A stretch of DNA of 41,577 nt, taken from positions 1-41,577 of the IMG/VR virus record IMGVR_UViG_3300020195_000060, one strand, 5' to 3'. A program made the position numbers and the translations under genes. This DNA comes from a virus. Numbering within the stretch: the stretch's first letter is position 1; each line of letters begins with the position of its first letter. The notes below the pieces were generated by a model that was not told where the DNA came from, did not search any database, and saw only the letters and a program-made list of their open reading frames with translations. Below, one piece after another: positions 1 through 7,486 of this stretch.

Positions 1-249
1 GACGACTGCACGTCCGGCTGCCACGCCACCGACTGCGAGCATCACGGGCACGCCACCCGCGCCACTCTACCTGTACCCGGTGCCGGCGTGACTGCCGAGC
101 CGCTGACGGACACCCTCGACGTGGAGCAGGCACGGCGCTGCGTCGTTCAGGCGTCCACTTACATCGCCAACAACAATCTCGTGGCTGCCCAAGAGGAACT
201 CGCTGTCGCCCTCGCCGCCCTAGCCGCCACCCGTGAGGAGACCCCGTGA
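1..249 (+). CDS. Partial hypothetical protein, Cys/His-rich start, cut by window edge
   Basis: The reading frame is open from base 1 and stops at 247-249, so the 5' end lies outside the window. The visible 82 residues begin with a Cys/His-rich stretch (C3, C7, C12, then HHGH), continue with the TDTLDVE motif that recurs in the next genes, and end in an alanine-rich helix finishing LAALAATREETP. An internal GTG at 88 starts a MTAEPLTD variant of the MTEPL start found downstream, but no clear ribosome site precedes it, so either a longer gene or a short 88-249 gene is possible. The stop overlaps the next start (GTGA). Function unknown. Confidence 0.5.
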   Translation, partial: DDCTSGCHATDCEHHGHATRATLPVPGAGVTAEPLTDTLDVEQARRCVVQASTYIANNNLVAAQEELAVALAALAATREETP

Positions 250-692
250 GGCACAACGACCAGTACCGCGACGACCCGCAGCCCATCGGCGCTGACGGAT
301 ACTTCGCCGCCCACGACGCCGCCATCATGGTGATGAGAGAGAGAGAGCCGACCACCGCGTATCCGGCGCTTAGTGCTGAGACGCTGGCCGAATGGACGGA
401 GGCACTATCGCTGGTCATCGCCAAGGCCCGGTACGGCCCCGGAGTAGACATGGGCGGCAAGCACAACCCGTTGCCATCCGAGGTACGAGAGGCCCGCTTC
501 TTCCTTGAAGCAGTCCTAGCCCGCGCCGCCCCCACACCCCGATGGTGCGCCCGCTACTACGGCTCCGATGGGACGCTCTGCGCGACGCACAATCGTCGGT
601 TTGCTGACAACTACGCAGCATCGAAGTGCGCCCTCGCCCTCGAATACGACGCCCTCGCCGCCCTAGCCACCACCCGAGAGGAGATGCCGTGA
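246..692 (+). CDS. Hypothetical phage protein with ATTREE tail
   Basis: 148 residues from a GTG start that overlaps the previous stop by 4 bases; GTGAGGAG lies just upstream as a ribosome site. The middle part (about residues 45-95) looks helical, followed by a Cys/His patch (WCARYYG, TLCATH) and an alanine-rich C-terminal helix ending ALATTREEMP. That tail closely matches the tail of the previous gene and an inverted copy inside the next gene, so this protein belongs to a shuffled local family. No enzymatic motif was recognised. It could be a nucleic-acid or metal-binding accessory protein, but that is a guess. Confidence 0.6.
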   Translation: MRHNDQYRDDPQPIGADGYFAAHDAAIMVMREREPTTAYPALSAETLAEWTEALSLVIAKARYGPGVDMGGKHNPLPSEVREARFFLEAVLARAAPTPRWCARYYGSDGTLCATHNRRFADNYAASKCALALEYDALAALATTREEMP

Positions 693-1567
693 CCGAGCCG
701 CTGACCGCCGAGGAACTGGACAGGGTGCGTCAGATTGCCGGGACCGCGCCCGATACTGAGATTGGCCGACTGTTCGTCCGACTCGCCGCGCGCGCCACCC
801 CCACACCCGACACCCTCGACGTGGAGCGGCTGGCGATGGCGATGCGAGCCGTTTGGCCGGGTTGGTCCGAGGAAGCCTCCTCACGGGTGGCGGCGAGGAT
901 GGCGAGGGCGACGTATTCGGCGGCGATGAGGGCGGCGTACTCGCGCATCTCGCGTTGCGCTTCCTCCGTGGTCGACGCCGTGACCGAGCCGCTGTGTGAC
1001 CACGAGTGGAGCGGACCACTCGACAAGGCCCCGACGTGCGTCAAGTGCGACATGGCCTACCGCCACCCGAGAGGAGCTGAAGTGACCGAGCCGCTGAACC
1101 TGACCCCGGAACAAGCACTCGGAGTCGCGCTGTCCGTAGCCGCTCCGACGATGGTCATGGGCGACGCTCAGGCCGCCGCTCCCGACATGCTGGCCCACCT
1201 GAACGCGATGGGCTACACCCTCGCCGCACCCGAGCCGAGCGACCTTATCCATGAGGCATGGGGAGTCATCGCCAACGCTGGCGGTGGTGACTGGTCGAAA
1301 GAAACCCCGGAGTGGCGGTCCGCTGCCGCCAACTTCAGCGACAAGATGCACGCCGCCACTCTCGCCACCCCCACACCCGACACCCTCGACGTGGAGTGCC
1401 CGCATTGCGTCGTGAGCCATGAATGGCCCTGCCCGACCATCGGGCGCTGCGACGAGCCGGGCTGCGGGCGAGAGGCGACCTGTGGCTGGCCGACCAGACC
1501 GGGAGGGACCGGACCGAACGGCGGCTACCGGCGCACCTGCGGCGACCATATGCCGGTGATGTCGTGA
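689..1567 (+). CDS. Mosaic hypothetical protein with three in-frame MTEPL starts
   Basis: A continuous frame of 292 residues from the GTG at 689, which overlaps the previous stop. Two further GTG codons at 980 and 1082 begin the same ACCGAGCCGCTG (TEPL) sequence in frame. The one at 1082 has a good ribosome site (GAGAGGAG), so 1082-1567 (161 residues) may be the true separate gene. Segment 1 holds TPTPDTLDVE and a WPGW helix; segment 2 (980-1081) has CDHEW and CVKC, a likely zinc site; segment 3 has a helical DLIHEAWGVIANA region, a second TPTPDTLDVE and a Cys-rich end. Just before 1082 a different frame carries ATREELK-stop, so the fusion probably arose by recombination that shifted frames. 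Function unknown. Confidence 0.5.
   Translation: MTEPLTAEELDRVRQIAGTAPDTEIGRLFVRLAARATPTPDTLDVERLAMAMRAVWPGWSEEASSRVAARMARATYSAAMRAAYSRISRCASSVVDAVTEPLCDHEWSGPLDKAPTCVKCDMAYRHPRGAEVTEPLNLTPEQALGVALSVAAPTMVMGDAQAAAPDMLAHLNAMGYTLAAPEPSDLIHEAWGVIANAGGGDWSKETPEWRSAAANFSDKMHAATLATPTPDTLDVECPHCVVSHEWPCPTIGRCDEPGCGREATCGWPTRPGGTGPNGGYRRTCGDHMPVMS
869..966. repeat. 82-bp segment flanked by 8-bp inverted repeats, apparently inverted in place
   Basis: GAGGAAGC (869-876) and its complement GCTTCCTC (959-966) flank 877-958. The complement strand of this segment encodes AAEYVALAILAATREE, matching the tails that end the two upstream genes on the + strand (near 205-240 and 640-685). Flipping 877-958 in place keeps the surrounding frame open, because the length is unchanged, and restores that tail after WPGWSEEA and before SSVVDAVTEPL. 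Confidence 0.6.
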
Positions 1568-1677
1568 CCATCACCTACTTCGCTCTGACGCAGGTCGAGT
1601 CGCTGCTCGTCATCGCCTGCGCCCTGCTGGCCTTTGCGACGTTCAGCCTCTTGTGTCGCCGGGTGTTCCGGCGGTGA
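1564..1677 (+). CDS. Small single-pass membrane protein
   Basis: 37 residues from a GTG that overlaps the preceding stop (GTGA at 1564-1567). Residues about 10-30 (ESLLVIACALLAFATFSLL) form a clear transmembrane helix followed by the positively charged tail CRRVFRR, predicting an N-out/C-in peptide. Its stop overlaps the next GTG by 4 bases, so it is translationally coupled to both neighbours. Small membrane peptides of this size are common in phages; its role is unknown. Confidence 0.5.
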   Translation: MTITYFALTQVESLLVIACALLAFATFSLLCRRVFRR

Positions 1678-1808
1678 CCATCATCGGGAGACTCCTCTGC
1701 CGGCTCGGCTTCCATCGCTACGAGCTGGCGGGCGCGACATGGACCCGGGCCGTGTTCGTGTGCGACCGGCCTGACTGCTACGAGATACGGTCAGAGGACC
1801 GCGAGTAG
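1674..1808 (+). CDS. Small Cys-containing protein, DUF1660-like
   Basis: 44 residues from a GTG overlapping the previous stop. The pattern MTIIGRLLCRLGFHRYE followed by VCDRPDCYE resembles the small phage DUF1660-type proteins, which have an N-terminal C-x-x-x-x-H and a later C-x(4)-C that could bind zinc. Here the spacing is C9, H13 and a later Cys pair. The gene ends 10 bases before the terminase small subunit. Family assignment is by eye only and function is unknown. Confidence 0.45.
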   Translation: MTIIGRLLCRLGFHRYELAGATWTRAVFVCDRPDCYEIRSEDRE

Positions 1809-1818
1809 GATTGGGCTG

Positions 1819-2343
1819 ATGGTTGCACCAACCAAGCTCACGCCGCTCGTCCAGCAGGCCGTCGTCGAGGTTCTGCGCAGTACCGGATGCAGTCGCACGC
1901 AGGCCGCTCGCCACGTAGAAGTGGACCGGGACACGTTCGCTCGATGGATGAAGCGAAGCGCGGCATTCCGCGGCGCGGTGGAGAAGGCCGAGAACGACTA
2001 CGACATCGCCCTCATCGGCCGGGTGCGAGCGCACGCCACCCGGAGCGAGAAGACGGCCCAGTGGCTACTGGAGCACCATCCCCGCCATCGTGCAGAATGG
2101 GGCACGAAGGCCGAACTGACGCTCGTCGGCCCTGATGGTCAGGCACCACAGGTCGAGGTGAAACACACGCATGGCCTTGCCGCAGGAACGGCCGACGCCC
2201 TTACCCAGCTCACCGCTCTCGCGGCCAGCCTCGATGTCATGGTCCGAGTGGGTCTCATCGCTCAGCCCGGAGGAAGTGAGCCGCGCCTTGTCGGCAGTGG
2301 CTCCGCTGACGACCCCGAAGTGGACGAGGTACATCCCGCATAG
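1819..2343 (+). CDS. terS: Terminase small subunit
   Basis: 174 residues. The small terminase subunit recognises phage DNA and brings it to the large subunit for packaging. Residues about 22-45 (GCSRTQAARHVEVDRDTFARW) form a helix-turn-helix, followed by a helix (FRGAVEKAENDYDIALIGRV) and a region WLLEHHPRHRAEWG, the pattern seen in many phage TerS proteins. It sits directly upstream of, and overlapping, the ATPase subunit, as expected. TAGGAT at 1806-1811 lies 7 bases before the ATG and could be a -10 element giving a leaderless transcript, although AGGA can equally serve as a ribosome site. The C-terminal 60 residues are low in motifs. Confidence 0.8.
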   Translation: MVAPTKLTPLVQQAVVEVLRSTGCSRTQAARHVEVDRDTFARWMKRSAAFRGAVEKAENDYDIALIGRVRAHATRSEKTAQWLLEHHPRHRAEWGTKAELTLVGPDGQAPQVEVKHTHGLAAGTADALTQLTALAASLDVMVRVGLIAQPGGSEPRLVGSGSADDPEVDEVHPA

Positions 2344-3661
2344 CCCGCACCCTACGCAGCGGGCGTTCCTTCTCACCGACCATATCCTTGACGTCTTCTT
2401 CGGCGGCGCTGCCGGCGGTGGCAAGAGCGACGCGCTGCTCATGGCCGCGCTCCAATACGTCGACGTCCCCCGATACAACGCCATCCTGTTCAGGCGGACC
2501 TTCCAAGACCTGAGCCTGCCGGGCGCCCTGCTCGACCGAGCGCGTGACTGGCTCCAAGGGACCGACGCCAAGTGGGATGACCGCGAGCACACGTGGCGGT
2601 TCCCCAACCCTGAGTACGACGCGACCATCTACAAGGACGGCGCGACGCTGACGTTCGCCTACCTCCAGACCGAGAACCAGAAGCACCGCTACGCGTCGGC
2701 CGACTTCCAGTTCGTCGGGTTCGACGAGGTCACGTCGTTCAGCCGGAGCATGTTCACCTTCCTGTTCTCCCGGCTGCGCAAAGACGTAGACCTCGACGTA
2801 CCGCTGCGGATGCGCTCGGCGTCGAACCCCGGCAACAAGGGCCACGATTGGGTCAAGGCCCGCTACATCGACGGTGGCGAGCCGGCCGCCGTGTTCATCC
2901 CCTCGAAGGTGCAGGACAACCCAAGCCTGAACCTCGCCGAGTACCTCCTGTCACTGGGCCAGCTCGACCCGGTCACCCGGGCGCGCCTGCTCCGTGGCGA
3001 CTGGGACGTCCGAGAGGAGGGGATGTTCAAGCGCGAGTGGTTCGGCCAGACGTTGCGCGCTGCCCCGCAGGGCCAGCTCCGCACGGTGCGCTACTGGGAC
3101 TTGGCCGCCACGGAGGAGACCGACGACAACGACCCCGACTGGACGGTCGGGGCAAAGCTCGGCATCGACCCACACACCCGGCGCCTGTACATGCTCGACG
3201 AGCGCCGGGTGCGCTACGGTCCCGGGCGGGTCGAGAACCTCGTGCGGGCGACAGCCCAGCAGGACGGCCCCACCACGGCGGTCCGCATCGAGCAGGAGCC
3301 CGGTGCCGCCGGCAAGTCGCTCATCAACTACTACTCGCGCCACGTGCTCCAAGGCTTCAACGTCCGTGGCATCCCATCTACGCAGAGCAAAGAGACGCGC
3401 GCAGCCCCCTTCGCATCGCAGGCCGAAGCGGGTAACATCATCGTGGTCGAGGGGCCGTGGGTCACGGCGTTCCTCGACGAGGCAGAGGGGTTTCCGATGG
3501 TCGAGCACGATGACCAAGTCGACGCGTGGTCCGGCGCGTTCCATGACCTCATGCGTGGCGGGACCGCCAGCAGCGAGAGCTACATCGGGACGCCCCGCGA
3601 GGAGGTCGTCCGCAAGGGCGACCTGACCCTGCGCGGACCCCGCTACCTCGACAAGGAGTGA
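2234..3661 (+). CDS. terL: Terminase large subunit (ATPase/nuclease)
   Basis: The motor ATPase and nuclease that translocates and cuts phage DNA. Walker A is GGAAGGGKS (about nt 2401-2427), with a Walker B-like VGFDEVT near nt 2717. The RNase H-like nuclease motifs are RYWDLAATE (about 3090-3116) and DDQVDAWSGAF (about 3510-3542). ATG 2234 (MSWSEW) is chosen because family members usually begin close to this SPEE...W.RYIPH segment. ATG 2171 with GAGGTG upstream would add 21 residues but overlap terS by 173 bases, and GTG 2276 or TTG 2288 are shorter options. The order terS-terL-portal is the canonical packaging module. Confidence 0.92.
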   Translation: MSWSEWVSSLSPEEVSRALSAVAPLTTPKWTRYIPHSPHPTQRAFLLTDHILDVFFGGAAGGGKSDALLMAALQYVDVPRYNAILFRRTFQDLSLPGALLDRARDWLQGTDAKWDDREHTWRFPNPEYDATIYKDGATLTFAYLQTENQKHRYASADFQFVGFDEVTSFSRSMFTFLFSRLRKDVDLDVPLRMRSASNPGNKGHDWVKARYIDGGEPAAVFIPSKVQDNPSLNLAEYLLSLGQLDPVTRARLLRGDWDVREEGMFKREWFGQTLRAAPQGQLRTVRYWDLAATEETDDNDPDWTVGAKLGIDPHTRRLYMLDERRVRYGPGRVENLVRATAQQDGPTTAVRIEQEPGAAGKSLINYYSRHVLQGFNVRGIPSTQSKETRAAPFASQAEAGNIIVVEGPWVTAFLDEAEGFPMVEHDDQVDAWSGAFHDLMRGGTASSESYIGTPREEVVRKGDLTLRGPRYLDKE

Positions 3662-3664
3662 TGG

Positions 3665-5155
3665 GTGGCTGACCTCTATCCCGAGCCCATGCAGGCCGGC
3701 CAGAAGATGCTGGACACCCGCCTTGGGCCAGTCGACGAGGAGCGCCAGACGTTCCTCCGCAAGGCAGCGTTCATCGACCAAGCGCGGCTCGCCCGTTACG
3801 CCACCGCCGAGACGTACTACGACGGGCTCCAGACCACGTACCTGACCGACCGAGCGAAGACCTACCTCGAAGCGAACGGCATCGCGTATCAGGAGAACTT
3901 CTGCGAGGTCATCGTCGACGCCATGGTCGAGCGCCTCTCGGTGGTGGGCGTGCGCTCCGACAGCGAAGTGTTCGACGCGTGGGTCTGGACTGACTGGTGG
4001 GACCACAACGAGGGCGACGTCCTCCAGCTCACCGTCCACACCGAGGCCGCGAAGAAGGGCGACGCCTTTGTCATCCTCGAATGGAGCGCGAAGCTCGGTC
4101 GTGTCTGCGCACACTTCAACCGCCCCGAGCTGATGAACCCGGTCTATCGTGAGGGCCGGCTCATGTACGTCGCGAAGGTGTGGGACAGCGAGGCCGAGAG
4201 CCCGACCAACCCGACCGGCATGGCCGTGCGCCGGATGAACCTGTACTACCCGGACCGAGTCGAGAAGTGGTTTGCCACCTCGTCAGGCGACAAGGCGGCG
4301 TGGGGCCGCTGGCTCGACGACACCGACACTGAGTGGCCGGTCGCATGGACGTACGAGGGCAAGCCGCTGGGCATCCCGGTCATCCACTTCGCGAACAAGG
4401 CCCGCGGCGACCACTTCGGCCGACCCGAGCACTTGGGCGCCATCCCGCAGCAGAACCGCCTGAACAAGGAACTGCTGGACCTCTCGATGGTCCTCGACCA
4501 GCTCGGCTTCCCGCAGCGGTACGCCATCGGCGTCGGTGACACGAGCGGGCTGAAGAACGCCCCGGGCGAGGTCTGGCGCACGGACTCCACTGACGGCACC
4601 TTCGGGCAGTTCGACGCCGCCAACCCGGCGGGTCCGCTGGCCGCCATCGAGGCGACCCTCGTACGCATGGGCACACGCTCGAACACGCCGGCTCATCGCT
4701 TCACCCTCACTGGCGGCTACCCGTCAGGCGAGGCGTTGAAGGTCGCTGAGGCCGGGCTGACCGCCAAGGCGCGCAATCGGCACACCGTATGGGGAGGTGG
4801 CCCGTGGGCCGCTACGTTCCGCATGGCCGCCGCGCTGACCATCGTGTACGGCGCCGGCTCTGGCGCGGGGCTGACGATTGGGCTCGACGAGCTGATGCGT
4901 CTGTCCATCAACCCGACGTGGGCGGACCCGGAGTCGCGCAACGAGAAGGAACATCTGGAGACGCTGGGCCTGATGCACGGGCTCGGGGTCTCGAAGCAGA
5001 CGCTCCTCACGATGATGCCGGGCATTGACGCCACGCAGGAGATGAAACTGCGTGAGCGGGAGGAGGACGCGATGGCCGAGCGTCAGGGCCGGGTGATGGA
5101 CGCCGGCCTGCCGCCACCGAGCATCGCCGGAGGAGTCGGTGGCCCGGAGAGGTAG
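3665..5155 (+). CDS. Portal protein, SPP1 gp6-like
   Basis: 496 residues from a GTG start 3 bases after the terL stop (AAGGAG at 3653-3658 as ribosome site). The portal is the dodecameric ring at the capsid vertex through which DNA enters and leaves. Length, position after terL and sequence style (long helical N-terminus with RLARYATAETYYDG, later the EHLGAIPQQNRLNKELLD and GYPSGEALKVAEAGLTAKA segments) match the SPP1 gp6-like portal family of actinophages. The C-terminus (EREEDAMAERQGRVMDAG) is the usual charged helix. A MuF-type gene follows shortly, as in SPP1. Confidence 0.88.
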   Translation: MADLYPEPMQAGQKMLDTRLGPVDEERQTFLRKAAFIDQARLARYATAETYYDGLQTTYLTDRAKTYLEANGIAYQENFCEVIVDAMVERLSVVGVRSDSEVFDAWVWTDWWDHNEGDVLQLTVHTEAAKKGDAFVILEWSAKLGRVCAHFNRPELMNPVYREGRLMYVAKVWDSEAESPTNPTGMAVRRMNLYYPDRVEKWFATSSGDKAAWGRWLDDTDTEWPVAWTYEGKPLGIPVIHFANKARGDHFGRPEHLGAIPQQNRLNKELLDLSMVLDQLGFPQRYAIGVGDTSGLKNAPGEVWRTDSTDGTFGQFDAANPAGPLAAIEATLVRMGTRSNTPAHRFTLTGGYPSGEALKVAEAGLTAKARNRHTVWGGGPWAATFRMAAALTIVYGAGSGAGLTIGLDELMRLSINPTWADPESRNEKEHLETLGLMHGLGVSKQTLLTMMPGIDATQEMKLREREEDAMAERQGRVMDAGLPPPSIAGGVGGPER

Positions 5156-5393
5156 GGCCAAGCGCGGCCTGACCATGCGCTGGCACAAGGGAGACCGGAC
5201 CGAGTTCGTGCCGTTCAACCGCGACGCCGTAGTGGTATGGCGCGACCGCTTCGGCACCGTCAACGTAGCTGGCTGGGGACCGCCCGTCGACCCCGACAGT
5301 GAGGCGTTCAACGTGGCCGTCCGCTACGTCATCGTGTCGCTGGGCCTGAACCCCATCATCGAGCCGAGCGCCGACGAGCGCCTCGATGGCTGA
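5139..5393 (+). CDS. Small hypothetical protein between portal and MuF genes
   Basis: 84 residues from the GTG at 5139, overlapping the portal end by 17 bases, with GGAGGAG upstream. An ATG at 5175 (MRWHKGDR) would give a shorter form. The C-terminal half (VDPDSEAFNVAVRYVIVSLGL) looks compact and folded. The last 8 bases overlap the MuF gene start. Small genes are often found here in actinophages, but no function is recognised. Confidence 0.6.
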   Translation: MARRGRAKRGLTMRWHKGDRTEFVPFNRDAVVVWRDRFGTVNVAGWGPPVDPDSEAFNVAVRYVIVSLGLNPIIEPSADERLDG

Positions 5394-6276
5394 CCTCTAC
5401 CAGCTCGTCGACGAGCAGCGGTCGTACCTGTCCTCGCTGGACCGCGTCACAGCCAGCCAGATGCACGCTGCGTACTCGAAGGTGCTTGACCAAGCCCGCA
5501 TCGACTACAAGGGCTTCACGGCTCGTCTGGAGACGTGGCAGCAGGCGCACCCGTCGATGGACCCGCGCGGTGCCTCGCCGCCCCGCCACTGGGTCTTCCA
5601 GCAAGCGCGCTACCAAGACCTCGTCACGCAGCTCGAAACGAACCTCACCTACTACGCCAAGGTGAGCGCGCTCTCCATCACCGAGGCGCAGCGCGCCGCC
5701 ATGGGCAAGGCGCAGGGCGACATGACCGAGGTCATCCGGGCCTCGATGGGTGGCGACGAGAAGGCCGCCGGCCATATCTCGATGGCCGTCCTGCCAGAGG
5801 ACGCCATCGAGGCGGTCGTGGGCTTCACGAGCGACGGGACACCGCTGAACACCCTTCTGCGTGAACGGTCCAACCGAACGTGGCAGGACGCCAGCTCGAC
5901 CATCGTCAACGGAGTCGCGCTCGGGCAGGGTCCGGTGGAGGTGGCGAAGCGCCTCGACACGCAGCTCACCACGCTCCACTGGCAGAACCTCCGGCTCGCC
6001 CGAACTGAGTCCATGCGGGCCTACCGCGAGGCGCAGCGGGTGAACATGCTCCAGAACTCCGAGGTCATCGCCGGCTGGCGCTGGTCGAGCGCCGCTGACG
6101 CCCGGAGCTGCCCCATCTGCCTCGGCCAGCACGGCAAGGTCTTCCCGCTGAAGCACGTGGCGCCCGGCGACGTCCCGCCCGACCTCGCTCACCACAAGGG
6201 CTTGGGCGACATCCTGTCCAAGCCGCCCCACACCCACGCTCGCGTGGACCTCGACATCGAGGCCACGGTGCGCTGA
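5386..6276 (+). CDS. MuF/SPP1 gp7-like head morphogenesis protein
   Basis: 296 residues. MuF proteins are minor head components placed next to the portal and needed for DNA entry or exit. The signature is in the C-terminal part: LARTESMRAYREAQ (about residues 205-218), then GWRWSSAADARSCPICLGQHGK (about 231-252) with CPIC, and an ending PPHTHARV. Canonical members end H-x-N-C-R-C; here both cysteines are replaced (THARV), while the canonical HPNCRC motif appears at the start of the giant gene 2.5 kb downstream. The gene may therefore be one piece of a rearranged or duplicated MuF pair. The start overlaps the preceding gene. Confidence 0.85.
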   Translation: MADLYQLVDEQRSYLSSLDRVTASQMHAAYSKVLDQARIDYKGFTARLETWQQAHPSMDPRGASPPRHWVFQQARYQDLVTQLETNLTYYAKVSALSITEAQRAAMGKAQGDMTEVIRASMGGDEKAAGHISMAVLPEDAIEAVVGFTSDGTPLNTLLRERSNRTWQDASSTIVNGVALGQGPVEVAKRLDTQLTTLHWQNLRLARTESMRAYREAQRVNMLQNSEVIAGWRWSSAADARSCPICLGQHGKVFPLKHVAPGDVPPDLAHHKGLGDILSKPPHTHARVDLDIEATVR

Positions 6277-6279
6277 ACG

Positions 6280-6699
6280 ATGGTTCGGGAGGGGTATTGG
6301 CGGGAATATCGGGCAAGGAACCGGGAGCGCATCCGGGCACAGGAGCGAGCCCGACGCACACCCGAGAGCAGGAAGCGCCGGCATGTCGCCGAGGTGGCCC
6401 GACGGAAGCGGCTAAGGAACGACGCGCCGGACGGGCTGATGGCGCTGCCGCTCGGCGGGCACGAGCTGATAGAGCGGGCCATGGCGATGACCAAGCCCCC
6501 GGCGCCCGGCGGCGCCTTGCGCTGGTCGGGCGAGCTGGACTACGAGGACCGGGTCATGGCAGCGGTCGAGGCCATGCTGGCCGGCACCGACCCAGCAGAG
6601 GCGATGCGAGCGGTGGGCAGCGAAGCCATCGCATGGGCCAAGGGCACGGTTCAGGCCACGGACCTGTTCTGGAGCGGGTTGACAGACGCGGCGCAGTAG
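6280..6699 (+). CDS. Basic hypothetical protein with Arg-rich N-terminus
   Basis: 139 residues starting 3 bases after the MuF stop. The first 48 residues are strongly basic (YWREYRARNRERIRAQERA, then RKRRH and RRKRLR), resembling the Arg-rich helix often found at the start of phage DNA-binding or HNH-adjacent proteins; no HNH motif is present. The rest is acidic and helical (DRVMAAVEAMLAGTDPAEAM). It is the first gene of a nine-gene accessory block that separates the MuF gene from the giant gene. Function unknown; nucleic-acid binding is an inference from composition. Confidence 0.6.
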   Translation: MVREGYWREYRARNRERIRAQERARRTPESRKRRHVAEVARRKRLRNDAPDGLMALPLGGHELIERAMAMTKPPAPGGALRWSGELDYEDRVMAAVEAMLAGTDPAEAMRAVGSEAIAWAKGTVQATDLFWSGLTDAAQ

Positions 6700-6708
6700 T
6701 GAGACAGT
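6679..6708 (+). promoter_or_regulatory. Candidate promoter TTGACA-18-GACAGT
   Basis: TTGACA at 6679-6684 and GACAGT at 6703-6708 (spacer 18) lie at the end of the preceding gene. The -10 is weak, but the same NANANT form follows TTGACA at 7452 and TAGACA at 38723. It would drive the gene at 6825 with a leader of about 110 bases. Confidence 0.4.
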
Positions 6709-6735
6709 AGCCCAGCAAGGGAAGGCAGACCAGCG

Positions 6736-6774
6736 GGCGAGGCGCAGCGCAGTTCGGATAATCGCTGGCTCGCC
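6736..6774 (+). other. Leader hairpin upstream of the 6825 gene
   Basis: GGCGAG (6736-6741) pairs with CTCGCC (6769-6774) and, inside it, CAGCG (6745-6749) pairs with CGCTG (6763-6767), leaving a 13-base loop. It lies in the 125-base gap 6700-6824, between a candidate promoter and the ribosome site. No other feature was seen in this gap. Confidence 0.4.
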
Positions 6775-6824
6775 GTGAGGCATTGGGGACGCCCACGGCC
6801 CCTTGCGTAGAAGGGAGCAACGGG

Positions 6825-7226
6825 ATGGGATACATCGAGGCACTCGAAGCCGCCGGGGCCGTCGTCCACAGCGACGCAAGCTTCGGGTCGTATCAAGGCG
6901 ACTGGCTCGCGTTCGTCACGTACAAGGACCAGACTGGACTCGTGCGGGGGGGATACGGCTCATGCTCGGGCTGTGACTCGTTCGCGGCTGAGTTCGACGA
7001 CTCTGAGGGGTGCGACGAACACCGATGGCATGAGCAGCCCGAGACGTGCGAGCCGTGCGCCGTCGCTAGAGTCGAGAGCAAGAGCAAGCTCGCTGCGTTC
7101 GGGGAGAGATACTTGGACAGCATCGAAGCGCCCGACGAAGTCATCGCCGAGTTCGTGGAGCAGAGCGTGTGGGACATGAGTGCTCCAGAAGTCGTGGCAT
7201 GGGTCAAGGCGCTGACGCCGCCATGA
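6825..7226 (+). CDS. Conserved-type phage hypothetical protein, Cys-rich
   Basis: 133 residues. ATG 6825 is chosen over an upstream in-frame ATG at 6783 because GAAGGGAGC lies at the right distance before it. The sequence GSYQGDWLAFVTYKDQTGLV and CSGCDSFAAEFD, then CDEHRW and CEPC, is a pattern I associate with a widespread but uncharacterised actinophage family. The CxxC pairs suggest a bound metal. A helical C-terminus (APDEVIAEFVEQSVWDM) follows. The stop overlaps the next ATG by 4 bases. Confidence 0.7.
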   Translation: MGYIEALEAAGAVVHSDASFGSYQGDWLAFVTYKDQTGLVRGGYGSCSGCDSFAAEFDDSEGCDEHRWHEQPETCEPCAVARVESKSKLAAFGERYLDSIEAPDEVIAEFVEQSVWDMSAPEVVAWVKALTPP

Positions 7227-7444
7227 CCTTCGCCTACTACATCAAGCAGCACCCCGGCCCGAGCGAGGCCGCGGCCGTTCTCCGCGTCCGGGGCACCGAA
7301 GGCTGGTACCTCGACCGCTCGACCGGCGAGTGGGTCGCCGCGCCGTGGGTCCGCACCGAGGTCGACTGGGGCAACGAGACGTTCCTCGTGTCGCCCGAGC
7401 AGGCCGCCGTCGCCGCGAAGAAGTGGGGCCACGCTCTCGCGTAG
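7223..7444 (+). CDS. Small hypothetical protein
   Basis: 73 residues from an ATG that overlaps the previous stop (ATGA), so translation is coupled. It contains a compact WYLDRSTGEWVAAPWVRTEVDWG stretch rich in tryptophan and a C-terminal alanine helix (QAAVAAKKWGHALA). No known motif was recognised. It closes the first small transcription unit before the promoter at 7452. Confidence 0.55.
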   Translation: MTFAYYIKQHPGPSEAAAVLRVRGTEGWYLDRSTGEWVAAPWVRTEVDWGNETFLVSPEQAAVAAKKWGHALA

Positions 7445-7451
7445 AACCTAG

Positions 7452-7480
7452 TTGACATGGTGGCGCGCCCGTGGGACACT
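7452..7480 (+). promoter_or_regulatory. Promoter TTGACA-17-GACACT, probably leaderless
   Basis: A perfect -35 TTGACA (7452-7457), a 17-base spacer and GACACT (7475-7480). The expected transcription start falls at about 7487, which is the A of the next ATG; there is no ribosome site. This fits leaderless transcription, common in actinobacteria. Confidence 0.6.
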
Positions 7481-7486
7481 TACGCC

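Larger units (their letters stand above)
88..1396 (+). repeat. Dispersed short repeats: TEPL start cassette and TPDTLDVE cassette
   Basis: GTGACCGAGCCGCTG occurs at 689, 980 and 1082, with a variant at 88. A 34-base sequence encoding ATPTPDTLDVE is identical at 793-826 and 1363-1396, with a shorter match at about 109-126. The CCACCCG(A/T)GAGGAG ribosome-site/ATREE element occurs near 228, 671 and 1062. The repeats fall at gene starts, gene ends and domain borders. Confidence 0.75.

Noticed and set aside
6700-6824. tRNA-like stretch with AGTTCGGATAATC
   Set aside because: The arms do not form a cloverleaf; only a two-part hairpin is supported, and there is no acceptor stem or CCA.
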